A stretch of DNA of 64,000 nt from Acidobacteriota bacterium (lineage in GTDB: Bacteria; Acidobacteriota; Terriglobia; Acidiferrales; UBA7541). The stretch lies in contig JAJPIE010000028.1 in assembly GCA_021324935.1 (NCBI GenBank), forward strand, positions 1 through 64,000, written 5' to 3'. The position numbers and the translations under genes were made by a program. Shown here piece by piece: positions 23,677 to 31,276 of this stretch. Below the pieces are notes generated by a model. That model was not told the origin of the DNA. It searched no databases and saw only the letters and a program-made list of their open reading frames with translations. Numbering within the stretch: the first letter of the stretch is position 1; every line of letters starts with the position of its first letter.

Positions 23677-26570
23677 CAGACATGGCGCCGGCGGATTTGC
23701 CGCATGGAGTGTCTCCCGACTGCCAGGACGTGGTGTTTAGCAGCGGCGGCGTGGCGACGCGGCCGGGGCTGCAGGCGCTCTTTGGGCCGCTGGCGGGAAA
23801 TCCGACGGTGAACTACGTGAAGAGCTACATAACACCGAATGAAACACTTCGCACGATGGCCCAGGACGCGAACGGGAATTTGTACAAAGAAACGTCGCCG
23901 GGAACGTTGACGCAGATTGCGAGCGGACTGACGCCGAACGCGTATATCAACTCGACAACACTTTTCGGGCGCGAATACCTGGCGACGAGCGATGGGATGA
24001 CCGGGAACGACTTGCCGCGCCAATACGACGACACGAACCTGGACCGCGTGAGCCAGGAGGGGCCGGGGGGCGCGCCGACGGTGGTGGATGAGAACGTGAT
24101 GGCGACGATCGCGCCGAGCCCAAACGGCGCAACGCAGCCGGCCGCGGTGGCGATTGCGGCAAGTCCGAATGGAGCGAGCGAGAACGGCTACCTGGTGACG
24201 ATTACGACGAGTTCGGCGCATGGATTGAGCGCCGGTGAGACGGTAACGATCGGCGGCGTGGGAGTGAGCGGGTACAACGGAACGTTTCCTGTGGTGAGCG
24301 TGCTGAGCACTACACAGTTTACTTACATAGCCGGAGCTACGGGATTGGTAAATTCCGGCGGCGGGACGGCTGCTTCGGCGACGGCAACGATTCAAACGTT
24401 GACGGCGCACGGACTGAGCGCGGGACAATTGGTGACCATTAGCGGAGTGGGCGTAACCGGCTACAACGGGACGTTCAGCGTGGCCAGTGTGATCGACTCG
24501 ACGCATTTTGCCTACAACGCGGCGAGCGGCGGCCTGGCAGCTTCGGGCGGAGGGACGTCGGCCGCCGCGGGCAGTGTGGACCAGGGCACGCATCAATGCT
24601 GCGTGATTTTCCAGACGCGGCAGGGCTATTTGACGGCGCCCGGGCCGGCAGCGGCATGGACGGCGAGCGGCGGGAAGCGCGCGGTGGTGACAAATATTCC
24701 ACCGGGCCCGTCGAATGTGGTGGCGCGCATTCTGTGCTTCACGGGTGCGGGAGGCGCGAGCTTTTTCTATGTCGGCGGCGGATCGTCGCTTTTCAGCGGA
24801 AACATGATTGTGAACGACAACAGTACGACGTCGGTGGTAGTGGATTTTTCGGACGCCATTCTGCTGGCGGGCACGAACGTGGACAATTTGTTTCGATTGG
24901 TCGAGCTGGGCGATTGCGCAGGGGTGATCGGCTACTCGGAGCGCCTTTTCTGGTGGGGCGAGCGCAACAAGATGAACAACTGGGTGAACCTGGGGTTTGA
25001 TGGAGGGTTTACAGGACCGGCACTGCCACATTATCCCCTGGGATGGGCGCCGGATCCGACGTTCGCGCCGGGCGGAACCGATGAAGAGAACTTTGTGGTG
25101 TGGGGCGCGGCCTATTCGATCATAGGGAATGGGACGACGGCGACGCGGGGATTGATTACGCAAGGGGCAGTGCAGGACGCTCTGGGCGCGCAACGAATTG
25201 CCGCGAACACGGATTACAGCGTGCGAGCGCGGTGCGCGCGAAACTCAACGCTGACGCAAGGGACACTGCATATTCATTTGTACAGCGCGAGCGGGGGAAT
25301 CAATACGGCAGGCCTGCAGCTTACGGCGACGCAGCTCACGACGAACTACGTGGAATACAGCGCGGAGCTGACCGCGCCGCTAGCGGCGATTCCGGACGAT
25401 CTGGTATTGCGCGTTTACGCCGACGGCACGCCCAATCAGAATGGGCAGTTTTACATCGATTGCATCGAGATTTACCCGACGGCGGCGCCGGTGAACGCCT
25501 CGCTGGTGCGGGCGAGCCGGGTGGAGGACCCGGAAAGCTACGACGGGATCGACGGGATGCTCAGCGTGGCGGAAAACAACGGGCAGGCGATACGCGCGGC
25601 ATTTCTGCTGCGCGAACGGCTCTACTTTGTGAAAGAGCATTCGCTGCACGTGACACAGGACGATGGAACCAATGAGCCGGCGCTGTGGTCGATATCGGAA
25701 GTGTCGCGAAGGGTGGGAACGCCGTCGGTGCGCGGGGTGGGGATTGGAGAAGACTGGGTGGTGATCGCGCATCGCACCGGGCTATATCTTTTTGCCGGCG
25801 GCGACCCTGTGAAGATCTCTCAGGAGATTCAGCCGACGTGGAATCAGATCAACTGGCAATATGCGCAGACGCTCTGGGTGACGGTGGACACGAAGGAACG
25901 GCGAATTTACGTTGGCGCGCCGTTTGGAACGGCGACGACGCCGAATCGCGTGCTAATGCTGGATTTCCATGATCTCAATTCCGCCTCGGACATCGAGTCG
26001 CGGCCTCCGGTGAATATCACCTACACGGGACGAAAAGCGGCGACGGACAATTCGCGCAAGTGGTCGCCCTGGTCGATCGCCGCGAATTGCTGCGCGCTGA
26101 TCGAACGGCAAAACGGCATCGCCGTGGCGGTTTTTGGCGCCGGGTTGCCAGGCGTGGGCGGCGGCGGGGCGACGGGGAAAATCTACCAGTTGAGCGATAC
26201 TCAGTATTCGGACGATGGCAGCGCGATTGCGAGTTATTACACGACGCACTTTTTTCCCGAGCGCGCGGTGGAGAGCGCGCTGGGACTGGGCGCACACCGA
26301 AAGCTATTCAATTACCTGACACTGTACGTGGAAGGCGCGGGGAACCTGGCGCTGACGAGTTTTGTGGATTCAGAGAGCGCGGCGACAGCGCAGCAGCCGC
26401 TTGGGATGAGTTCGCCAGGGCTGGAAGATCTGGAATTGCCGATCAACATCCAAGGAGAACGCGTGGCGTTTCAGGTGGGGACGAGCCAACCGGGCGCATG
26501 GTTCAAATTACAGCGATTTGTGCCGTCGGTGCGGGTAAATCCGTGGGCGCCAGTGCGAGGAGCGAATTGA
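23673..26570 (+). CDS. Tail/DNA-stabilisation-type virion protein (965 aa)
   Basis: Second-largest virion protein, β-rich throughout. The N-terminus (PADLPHGVSPDCQDVVFSSG, then TRPGLQALFG) and the part with YSERLFWWGERNKMNNWVN resemble podovirus tail proteins that plug or extend the portal. Residues 177-234 and 239-296 are two copies of one module (SAHGLSAGETVTI, YNGTFPVVSVLSTTQFTY). The annotated start is GTG 23673, overlapping the 17-codon leader by four bases. ATG 23682 is the alternative. If the leader is part of the protein, the gene is frameshifted at its start. Confidence 0.65.
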   Translation: MTDMAPADLPHGVSPDCQDVVFSSGGVATRPGLQALFGPLAGNPTVNYVKSYITPNETLRTMAQDANGNLYKETSPGTLTQIASGLTPNAYINSTTLFGREYLATSDGMTGNDLPRQYDDTNLDRVSQEGPGGAPTVVDENVMATIAPSPNGATQPAAVAIAASPNGASENGYLVTITTSSAHGLSAGETVTIGGVGVSGYNGTFPVVSVLSTTQFTYIAGATGLVNSGGGTAASATATIQTLTAHGLSAGQLVTISGVGVTGYNGTFSVASVIDSTHFAYNAASGGLAASGGGTSAAAGSVDQGTHQCCVIFQTRQGYLTAPGPAAAWTASGGKRAVVTNIPPGPSNVVARILCFTGAGGASFFYVGGGSSLFSGNMIVNDNSTTSVVVDFSDAILLAGTNVDNLFRLVELGDCAGVIGYSERLFWWGERNKMNNWVNLGFDGGFTGPALPHYPLGWAPDPTFAPGGTDEENFVVWGAAYSIIGNGTTATRGLITQGAVQDALGAQRIAANTDYSVRARCARNSTLTQGTLHIHLYSASGGINTAGLQLTATQLTTNYVEYSAELTAPLAAIPDDLVLRVYADGTPNQNGQFYIDCIEIYPTAAPVNASLVRASRVEDPESYDGIDGMLSVAENNGQAIRAAFLLRERLYFVKEHSLHVTQDDGTNEPALWSISEVSRRVGTPSVRGVGIGEDWVVIAHRTGLYLFAGGDPVKISQEIQPTWNQINWQYAQTLWVTVDTKERRIYVGAPFGTATTPNRVLMLDFHDLNSASDIESRPPVNITYTGRKAATDNSRKWSPWSIAANCCALIERQNGIAVAVFGAGLPGVGGGGATGKIYQLSDTQYSDDGSAIASYYTTHFFPERAVESALGLGAHRKLFNYLTLYVEGAGNLALTSFVDSESAATAQQPLGMSSPGLEDLELPINIQGERVAFQVGTSQPGAWFKLQRFVPSVRVNPWAPVRGAN

Positions 26571-26620
26571 AGGAGCCGCCAGTTCTGAGTCGTTAGGCGT
26601 TAGCAGGAGAAGAGGAAGAA

Positions 26621-26668
26621 CGCAGACTGAAGCTTGTGCCACTGGGTGGCCGGGTGAAAACCCGGCCA
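26621..26668. repeat. Family A-like element plus a second palindrome before a start
   Basis: CGCAGACTGAAGCTTGTG (degenerate family A) and the palindrome GTGGCCGGGTGAAAACCCGG-CCAC, ending 19 bp before ATG 26688. Confidence 0.7.
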
Positions 26669-26687
26669 CAACTTTTTGGGAGGGGAT

Positions 26688-27068
26688 ATGTCGAGTTATG
26701 GAAATGCAGTGCCGCCGAGTTCGGTGGGCTTTGGAGAGAGCGCGGCGGTGATTGCGCCGACGGATACGATATTTCCCGCGCCGTTCAAGAGTGCGCAGGT
26801 GGCGCTGGCGCCGAATTTCAGCAGCGGGAAGATTCGCGCGGCGGTGGAGATCGTGTGGAGCGCGGCGCCTGGATCGATCTCCGTGCAGCTGCAGACGGCG
26901 GATACGGACATCGACGCGGCCTACGTGCAGGAAGGCAACGCGATCACCACGGTGAATTCGGGGAATGTGACGCGGGCGGAATTTCCAGACGTGGTGGCGA
27001 AGTTCGCGCGGATTTATATTGCGACGCTGACGAACAACGTGACGGCGACGGGGAAGATCAGCTCGTAA
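26688..27068 (+). CDS. Small β-rich virion protein
   Basis: A 126-residue protein with GGGAGGGG before ATG 26688. Alternating hydrophobic strands (IRAAVEIVWSAAPGSISVQL, ARIYIATLTNNVTATGK) suggest a single β-sandwich domain, possibly a fibre tip, chaperone or decoration protein. It follows the 965-residue tail gene. I do not recognise the family. Confidence 0.5.
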   Translation: MSSYGNAVPPSSVGFGESAAVIAPTDTIFPAPFKSAQVALAPNFSSGKIRAAVEIVWSAAPGSISVQLQTADTDIDAAYVQEGNAITTVNSGNVTRAEFPDVVAKFARIYIATLTNNVTATGKISS

Positions 27069-27120
27069 GGCAAGCGAAACGATGTTCGCGCCTTTTGATG
27101 GCGAGAGCAAGAGGAAGGGT

Positions 27121-27160
27121 CAACACAGAGCGCAGAGAGGAAGAACACGGAGGGCACGGA
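27121..27160. repeat. Dispersed 'ACACAGAGGC' repeat, copy 5
   Basis: CAACACAGAGCGCAGAGAGG and GAAGAACACGGAGG, followed directly by a family A element. Confidence 0.6.
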
Positions 27161-27166
27161 AAAGAG

Positions 27167-27184
27167 CACAGGCTAACGCCTGGG
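27167..27184. repeat. Palindromic repeat family A variant
   Basis: CACAGGCTAACGCCTGGG, 20 bp before ATG 27204. Confidence 0.6.
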
Positions 27185-27203
27185 CTACAGGCGAGGGCAA
27201 GAG

Positions 27204-27746
27204 ATGCTGACCGTGGCACAACTGGCGCCGATCAAGGATCGGGATCCGTACCTGTACGAGACGCTGGTGAAGATTGTTTCGGCGGTGAATGCGGCGAGCG
27301 CAAATTCGGGCGTGGATCCGGCGAATCCCTCGCCGGCGCCACCGACGGTCGCGGGCGTGACGGTGCAGGCAGCGAACGGTTGGTTTGACCTGGCAATTGA
27401 GGACCCGGCAGTGACGCGGCCGGGTCTTTTTTACTTTGCAGAGTCAGATACGACGCCGGCGTTTTCCGCGCCACGAGTGTACTTCCTGGGGGCCTCGCGG
27501 AATTTATACGTACAACTTGGGAATCAAACGCTGTATTGGCGGGCGTATTCGCAGTATGTGGGGTCGCTGGCGTCGTCGCCGGTGACGTTTGGCACGCCGC
27601 CGACGGCGGTGGTGGGCGGAGGAGCGTCGGGTCCGACTCCGCTGGCGTCGCGGGGAAGCGGAGCATTGCCGAATGGTTTGCTACGCGGAGGAAATGGATT
27701 TGGCGTGGTGCCGGGGGCGCGCGTGGTGAAGACGCCGGTGTTGTGA
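27204..27746 (+). CDS. Virion hypothetical protein
   Basis: A 180-residue protein with a GAGGGCAAGAG ribosome site. A short N-terminal helical part (TVAQLAPIKDRDPYLYETLV) precedes a Fn3-like β-domain (residues 50-125, GVTVQAANGWFDLAIED, LYVQLGNQTLYWRAYSQYV) and a Gly/Ser/Pro-rich tail. Fn3-like domains are common on phage surface proteins. The function is not known. Confidence 0.5.
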   Translation: MLTVAQLAPIKDRDPYLYETLVKIVSAVNAASANSGVDPANPSPAPPTVAGVTVQAANGWFDLAIEDPAVTRPGLFYFAESDTTPAFSAPRVYFLGASRNLYVQLGNQTLYWRAYSQYVGSLASSPVTFGTPPTAVVGGGASGPTPLASRGSGALPNGLLRGGNGFGVVPGARVVKTPVL

Positions 27747-27753
27747 GCGAAGG

Positions 27754-28158
27754 ATGGAGATACGAGCTTACGAGGAAAAAGATCTGGAGGCACTCAAAGC
27801 CATTCACGCGCGGCAGGGATTCGGGTACGAGTTTCCTGATTTGGGCAACCCGCTGTTTTTGACCAAGCTGGTTTTGGGAAGGGAAGCGGGCGGGAAGGGA
27901 ATTGTGGGAGCTTCCCTTCTGCGGTTGACGGCGGAGGCGTATTTGTTGCTAGAGCCAGAGGCAGGCACGCCGCGGGAACGCTGGCAATGGCTGCTGGGAC
28001 TGCATGAAGCGACGCGCCGCGAGGCGCTGGCCCGGGGACTGGAAGATGTGCACGCGTGGTTGCCGCCGGCGATTGCGGGGAAGTTTGGGAAGCGGCTGAC
28101 GCGGTTGGGTTGGGTTCGCGATGATGCGTGGACACCGTATTGCAAAAGATTGGTCTAG
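27754..28158 (+). CDS. GNAT-family N-acetyltransferase
   Basis: A 134-residue protein with the GNAT layout: an N-terminal MEIRAYEEKDLEALKAIH start, the central β-strands, and a helix REALARGLEDVHAWL typical of the acetyl-CoA-binding half. The Q/RxxGxG/A loop is weak, so the fold call is moderate. It lies eight bases after the preceding virion gene in the same direction. GNAT enzymes inside virion operons are known in several phages and may modify phage or host proteins. Substrate unknown. Confidence 0.65.
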   Translation: MEIRAYEEKDLEALKAIHARQGFGYEFPDLGNPLFLTKLVLGREAGGKGIVGASLLRLTAEAYLLLEPEAGTPRERWQWLLGLHEATRREALARGLEDVHAWLPPAIAGKFGKRLTRLGWVRDDAWTPYCKRLV

Positions 28159-28166
28159 AGCAGTCG

Positions 28167-28193
28167 AGGCGGGCTGAAGCCGCCGGTACGAAG
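28167..28193. repeat. Palindromic repeat family B
   Basis: GGCGGGCTGAAGCCGCCGGT and ACGAAG, 10 bp before ATG 28204. Confidence 0.6.
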
Positions 28194-28203
28194 AGGAGCG
28201 ATT

Positions 28204-28764
28204 ATGGGACGGGGAGCGCAAGGACAGACGCAGGCTTTGACCGACCAGCAGTTGCAGCAGACAAACCAGATGAACCAGCAGTTGCTGGGGCAGCAGCAAT
28301 CGCTGGCGAATCTGCTGACGCCGCAATACCAGGGCATGGTGAACAACCCGGGCTACAGCGCGGCGGACAAGGCGGCGATTACCGGGCAGTCGCAGGGAGC
28401 TCTGGCGAGCGCATTTGATTCGCTACAGCAGGCGGCGGCGAACCGTGTGGCGCGCACAGGAAACGCGGCGGGGTTCAGCGAGTTAACGGACGAAGTGGCG
28501 CGGCAGAAGGCGCAGCAGGAAGCGAACCTGGCGCAGCAGAACCAGTTGAACTTCAGCAACACCGCGTACCAGCGGCAGATGGCGGCGTTGCAAGGGCTTT
28601 CCGGGCTTTATGGAGTGGATACCGGGCTGCTCGGGAGGACGCTGGGCATTCCTTCAGAGCTGCTGAATGTGCGAATGAACGCTTCGCGGCCAACGGGATT
28701 CTTTTCGACGCTGGGAGCAAGCCTGGGAGGCACGCTTGGCAGCGTCCCCGGATTGTTTCTGTAG
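28204..28764 (+). CDS. Ejection/internal virion protein-like (Gln-rich helical)
   Basis: A 186-residue protein rich in Gln, Asn and Ala. The N-terminal 70% is helical (LTDQQLQQTNQMNQQLLGQQ, and a later run ending QQNQLNFSNTAYQRQMAAL). The C-terminus is Gly-rich and hydrophobic (TLGASLGGTLGSVPGLFL), resembling membrane-active tails. Podovirus ejection proteins (P22 gp7/gp16 or T7 gp14 type) have such composition and lie near the lysis genes. This is a resemblance in composition only. Confidence 0.45.
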   Translation: MGRGAQGQTQALTDQQLQQTNQMNQQLLGQQQSLANLLTPQYQGMVNNPGYSAADKAAITGQSQGALASAFDSLQQAAANRVARTGNAAGFSELTDEVARQKAQQEANLAQQNQLNFSNTAYQRQMAALQGLSGLYGVDTGLLGRTLGIPSELLNVRMNASRPTGFFSTLGASLGGTLGSVPGLFL

Positions 28765-28908
28765 CGGCCGAGGGCGGCGAGCATCAGAGAGCAGTAATCA
28801 GTAATCCGTATCTCCGAGATCTGAAAACCAACCCGGGCAACTTTGGCTGTTGATGCCGGATTCCGGATATCTGTTCCGTGTTATCGGCGACAAGATGGCG
28901 GAGTTTTA

Positions 28909-28942
28909 GCCCTGCTGGATCTAATGGCAGGGCATTTGTGTT
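28909..28942 (+). terminator. Weak terminator or leader hairpin
   Basis: GCCCTGC (28909-28915) pairs with GCAGGGC (28927-28933), followed by ATTTGTGTT. It sits just before the 28959 gene and could act as a leader structure. Confidence 0.35.
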
Positions 28943-28958
28943 CACACAAGGAGAAACC

Positions 28959-29153
28959 ATGACACCACCGACAAATACATTCACCGTGACCGTTGCCGAT
29001 GCGCATTCGCACAGCGTGCAGCAGGCGGGAATCCCGGCCAGCTCGAAGCTCGACGCGGTGCTGAGCGCAATGCAAGTGGCCCAGAATGAGCCGAGCGTAT
29101 ACGCGGCGCTGCAGGCGGGGGACACCTGGACGGTCACGATTACGCAGCCGTAG
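28959..29153 (+). CDS. Small virion or accessory protein
   Basis: A 64-residue protein with a strong ACAAGGAG ribosome site before ATG 28959. Two β-strands (NTFTVTVADAHSHSV, DTWTVTITQP) flank a helix (SSKLDAVLSAMQVA). It looks like a small folded domain. The upstream frame to 28878 has no start signal. Unknown role. Confidence 0.5.
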   Translation: MTPPTNTFTVTVADAHSHSVQQAGIPASSKLDAVLSAMQVAQNEPSVYAALQAGDTWTVTITQP

Positions 29154-29270
29154 GCCGAAGGCCAGTCGTCCGCGGACGGTGTTCCATCAGAAACACGCAG
29201 CAGGCGGCTAGCCGAGATCGCAGGGAGGCCCGCGCCGGAAGCCGGGCCCTACAACTCCAGAGGAAAACGC

Positions 29271-29525
29271 ATGGGGACTTCGGGTTGGACGTACATGGTG
29301 GTGGTGTTTTCGCTGGGAGCGCAGTTGGTTGTGTTCCTGCGATGGATTCACCGGCGGATGCGGGACGACGAGATCCAGCGCGTGTTTGTGCGCGACCTGG
29401 CCTTGAGGCATCTGCCGAATATTTACCGCGCGCTGAATACGATCGCGGAACGGCAGGGAATTGAGATCGAAGAGACACCCATCGTGAATTACGTGGATAT
29501 GGGGAACGGCGGAAGGCATCGGTGA
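29271..29525 (+). CDS. Small membrane-anchored phage protein
   Basis: An 84-residue protein with one N-terminal transmembrane segment (TYMVVVFSLGAQLVVFLRWI) followed by a charged helical domain (RRMRDDEIQRVFVRDLALRH). Position just before the transglycosylase gene suggests a lysis-related role such as a holin or signal-anchor accessory, but nothing in the sequence proves it. Confidence 0.5.
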   Translation: MGTSGWTYMVVVFSLGAQLVVFLRWIHRRMRDDEIQRVFVRDLALRHLPNIYRALNTIAERQGIEIEETPIVNYVDMGNGGRHR

Positions 29526-29573
29526 GAAGGCAGTGATCAGCGACCAGTAATCAGCGATCAGGAAGAGGAGGAA

Positions 29574-29614
29574 CACAGGCTGAAGCCTGTGGTACCGGGC
29601 CGGCCAAAGCCGGC
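29574..29614. repeat. Perfect family A palindrome plus GCCGGC-type palindrome
   Basis: CACAGGCTGAAGCCTGTG (29574-29591), then GCCGGC/GCCGGC (29599-29604/29609-29614). The second ends 10 bp before the lysin start and no ribosome site remains. Confidence 0.85.
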
Positions 29615-29624
29615 AGCTACCCTT

Positions 29625-30068
29625 ATGCCCGTAGATGCAAAACTTGTGGCGCTGGCGGAACGCGCGGCGCAGGCGGAAGGGCTGGAGCCGGCGCTGGTAT
29701 GCGCGGTGGTGGAGCAGGAGTCCGGCTGGAATCCGTGGGCGATGCGGTATGAGCCGGCGTTCTTCGCGAAGTATGTCGCGCCCTTATATACAAACAATAA
29801 GATCGGGGCAACGGAGGCGTATTCGCGCGGGATGTCCTGGGGATTGATGCAGGTGATGGGGCAAACGGCGCGCGAGCAAGGAGCGAATTGCCTGTTCCTT
29901 TCAACGCTCTGCGATCCGGGGGTGAGCTTGGGGATTGGTTGCCGGATCCTGCGGCAGAGACTCGAAGCCGCCGGCGGAAATGTGGCGCAAGCGCTGCAGG
30001 CCTGGAATGGCGGGGCGAATCCGGACTATGCGGATGAGGTACTGGCGCGCATGGGGAGATACCGCTGA
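29625..30068 (+). CDS. Lytic transglycosylase (SLT-type endolysin)
   Basis: A 147-residue single-domain enzyme. VEQESGWNPWAMRYEP contains the catalytic Glu of the SLT/goose-lysozyme fold, followed by the GLMQVM motif and the AWNGG-type C-terminal motif (LQAWNGGANPDYADEVLARM). It cleaves glycan strands of peptidoglycan for release or for DNA entry. ATG 29625 is chosen because the upstream in-frame part is the family A repeat. The spanin-like gene follows. Confidence 0.8.
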   Translation: MPVDAKLVALAERAAQAEGLEPALVCAVVEQESGWNPWAMRYEPAFFAKYVAPLYTNNKIGATEAYSRGMSWGLMQVMGQTAREQGANCLFLSTLCDPGVSLGIGCRILRQRLEAAGGNVAQALQAWNGGANPDYADEVLARMGRYR

Positions 30069-30090
30069 CGTTCGCATCAGAAGAAATCCC

Positions 30091-30150
30091 AACGCAGAGA
30101 CGCTGAGGACGCAGAGGATACGCGAAGAAGGAAGAACTCCAGAGGGCACG
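30091..30150. repeat. Dispersed 'ACACAGAGGC' repeat, diverged copy 6
   Basis: AACGCAGAGACGCTGAGGAC plus GAAGGAAGAACTCCAGAGGG, in the gap before the spanin-like gene. Confidence 0.45.
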
Positions 30151-30172
30151 CAAACGAAGGGAAACATCGGAA

Positions 30173-30850
30173 GTGGCAACGTGGATCAAGTTCGCGGGTG
30201 TGATTATGATTGTGGCCCTCGCGGTAAGCGTGGGAGTGGCGTGGAAGGGGCAACGGGAGCAACGGGCGGCCTTGCAAGCGCAATTGAATAGTGCGCAAAA
30301 GGCACTGGCCGATGCCACGGCGCGGCAAGCATCGCGGGATACGGCAGTGAATAAACTACTGGCCGAGCTGAAGAAGACAAAGGCCGAAGTGCAGAAGCCA
30401 GCGCAGGTGATTGCGGCGTTGCCGAACGTGTTGCCGCTGCCGCAGCCCGTTACGTTGGAGCAGGGGAGGCAGGATACACGGAGGAAGGTTGGAAATTTGG
30501 CAGGCAAGTCGACTGGGGCTGACGGCGTGGAGACGCCGCCCTCCCCTCCGGGTTCGCGGCCGGCTGAAGCCAACCGCTACCAGGGTTTGCCTACTGCGGA
30601 ATTCCCTGCCGTGGATTTGAAACCACTCTATGACTTTGCCGTGGACTGCAAGAGTTGCCAGGCGCAACTGGCGGCGGCCCAGGCGGACCTAAAGGACGAG
30701 CAGGCCAAAGCGCAGGCTCTTGGCAGGGAACGGGACGATGCCCTAAAGGCGGCCAAGGGCGGATCGGTCTTCGGGCGGGTGGTGCGGGCCGCGAGGTGGT
30801 TTGCGATCGGTGCAGCGGCCGGAGCAATCGCCGCGAAGGCTACGCGATGA
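30173..30850 (+). CDS. Inner-membrane spanin-like (Rz-like) protein
   Basis: A 225-residue protein with a GTG start. There is an N-terminal anchor (FAGVIMIVALAVSVGVAW), then a coiled coil (residues 26-80, rich in Gln/Ala/Lys), a central linker, a second coiled coil (QAQLAAAQADLKDEQAKAQA) and a hydrophobic C-terminus (FAIGAAAGAIAAKA). The order transglycosylase-spanin fits Gram-negative lysis. The linker (codons about 108-142, 30495-30598) carries family B-type repeat sequence in frame. No separate outer-membrane spanin is seen. Confidence 0.5.
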   Translation: MATWIKFAGVIMIVALAVSVGVAWKGQREQRAALQAQLNSAQKALADATARQASRDTAVNKLLAELKKTKAEVQKPAQVIAALPNVLPLPQPVTLEQGRQDTRRKVGNLAGKSTGADGVETPPSPPGSRPAEANRYQGLPTAEFPAVDLKPLYDFAVDCKSCQAQLAAAQADLKDEQAKAQALGRERDDALKAAKGGSVFGRVVRAARWFAIGAAAGAIAAKATR

Positions 30851-31276
30851 TTTGCGCGAGGAGGCAATAAAAAACGATCCGAGAACCAGCGTTGCCGTGT
30901 TTGCCGAACCTTACGAAGAGCGCGGCAAGGAATCGCCGTGCCAGAACTCCTGCCTAGCAGCCTTTGAGAGCCTACCAACGGTCGAGCCGTCCAGGCTGGC
31001 GCACCCCCCCGCGCCAGCCTGGGAATGTCCTCTGAAAGACAGAGGAAGAGCCAAGAAAACAAAGGAAAGGTGAAAGAAAGAGCTTGACATTACGTCCTAT
31101 AAGCTATATTATGTTAACTCATAAATCCGCCGTATCCCTTGCGACCGATGTCCCGTTTGGGCTCTCTTCAGGTAGGTGTATCCAGTGCTTCCCCGCCTTT
31201 GCCAACGGTGCCGAGCTTGCAGCGCAACATTACCCCGCCCATAGCTCTTCCGAAAACACTTTGTGCGGCAGGGAAA
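30851..31276. other. Intergenic end of the virion locus
   Basis: No convincing gene. It holds a 12-bp-arm hairpin (30991-31002/31011-31022) without a T-tract and an isolated plus-strand promoter at 31084. Confidence 0.5.
31084..31112 (+). promoter_or_regulatory. Strong sigma-70 type promoter without an obvious gene
   Basis: TTGACA (31084-31089), 17-bp spacer, TATTAT (31107-31112). It points rightward, against the DsbA-like gene. The first nine bases, TTGACATTA, are the same as in the 6226 promoter. Confidence 0.7.
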
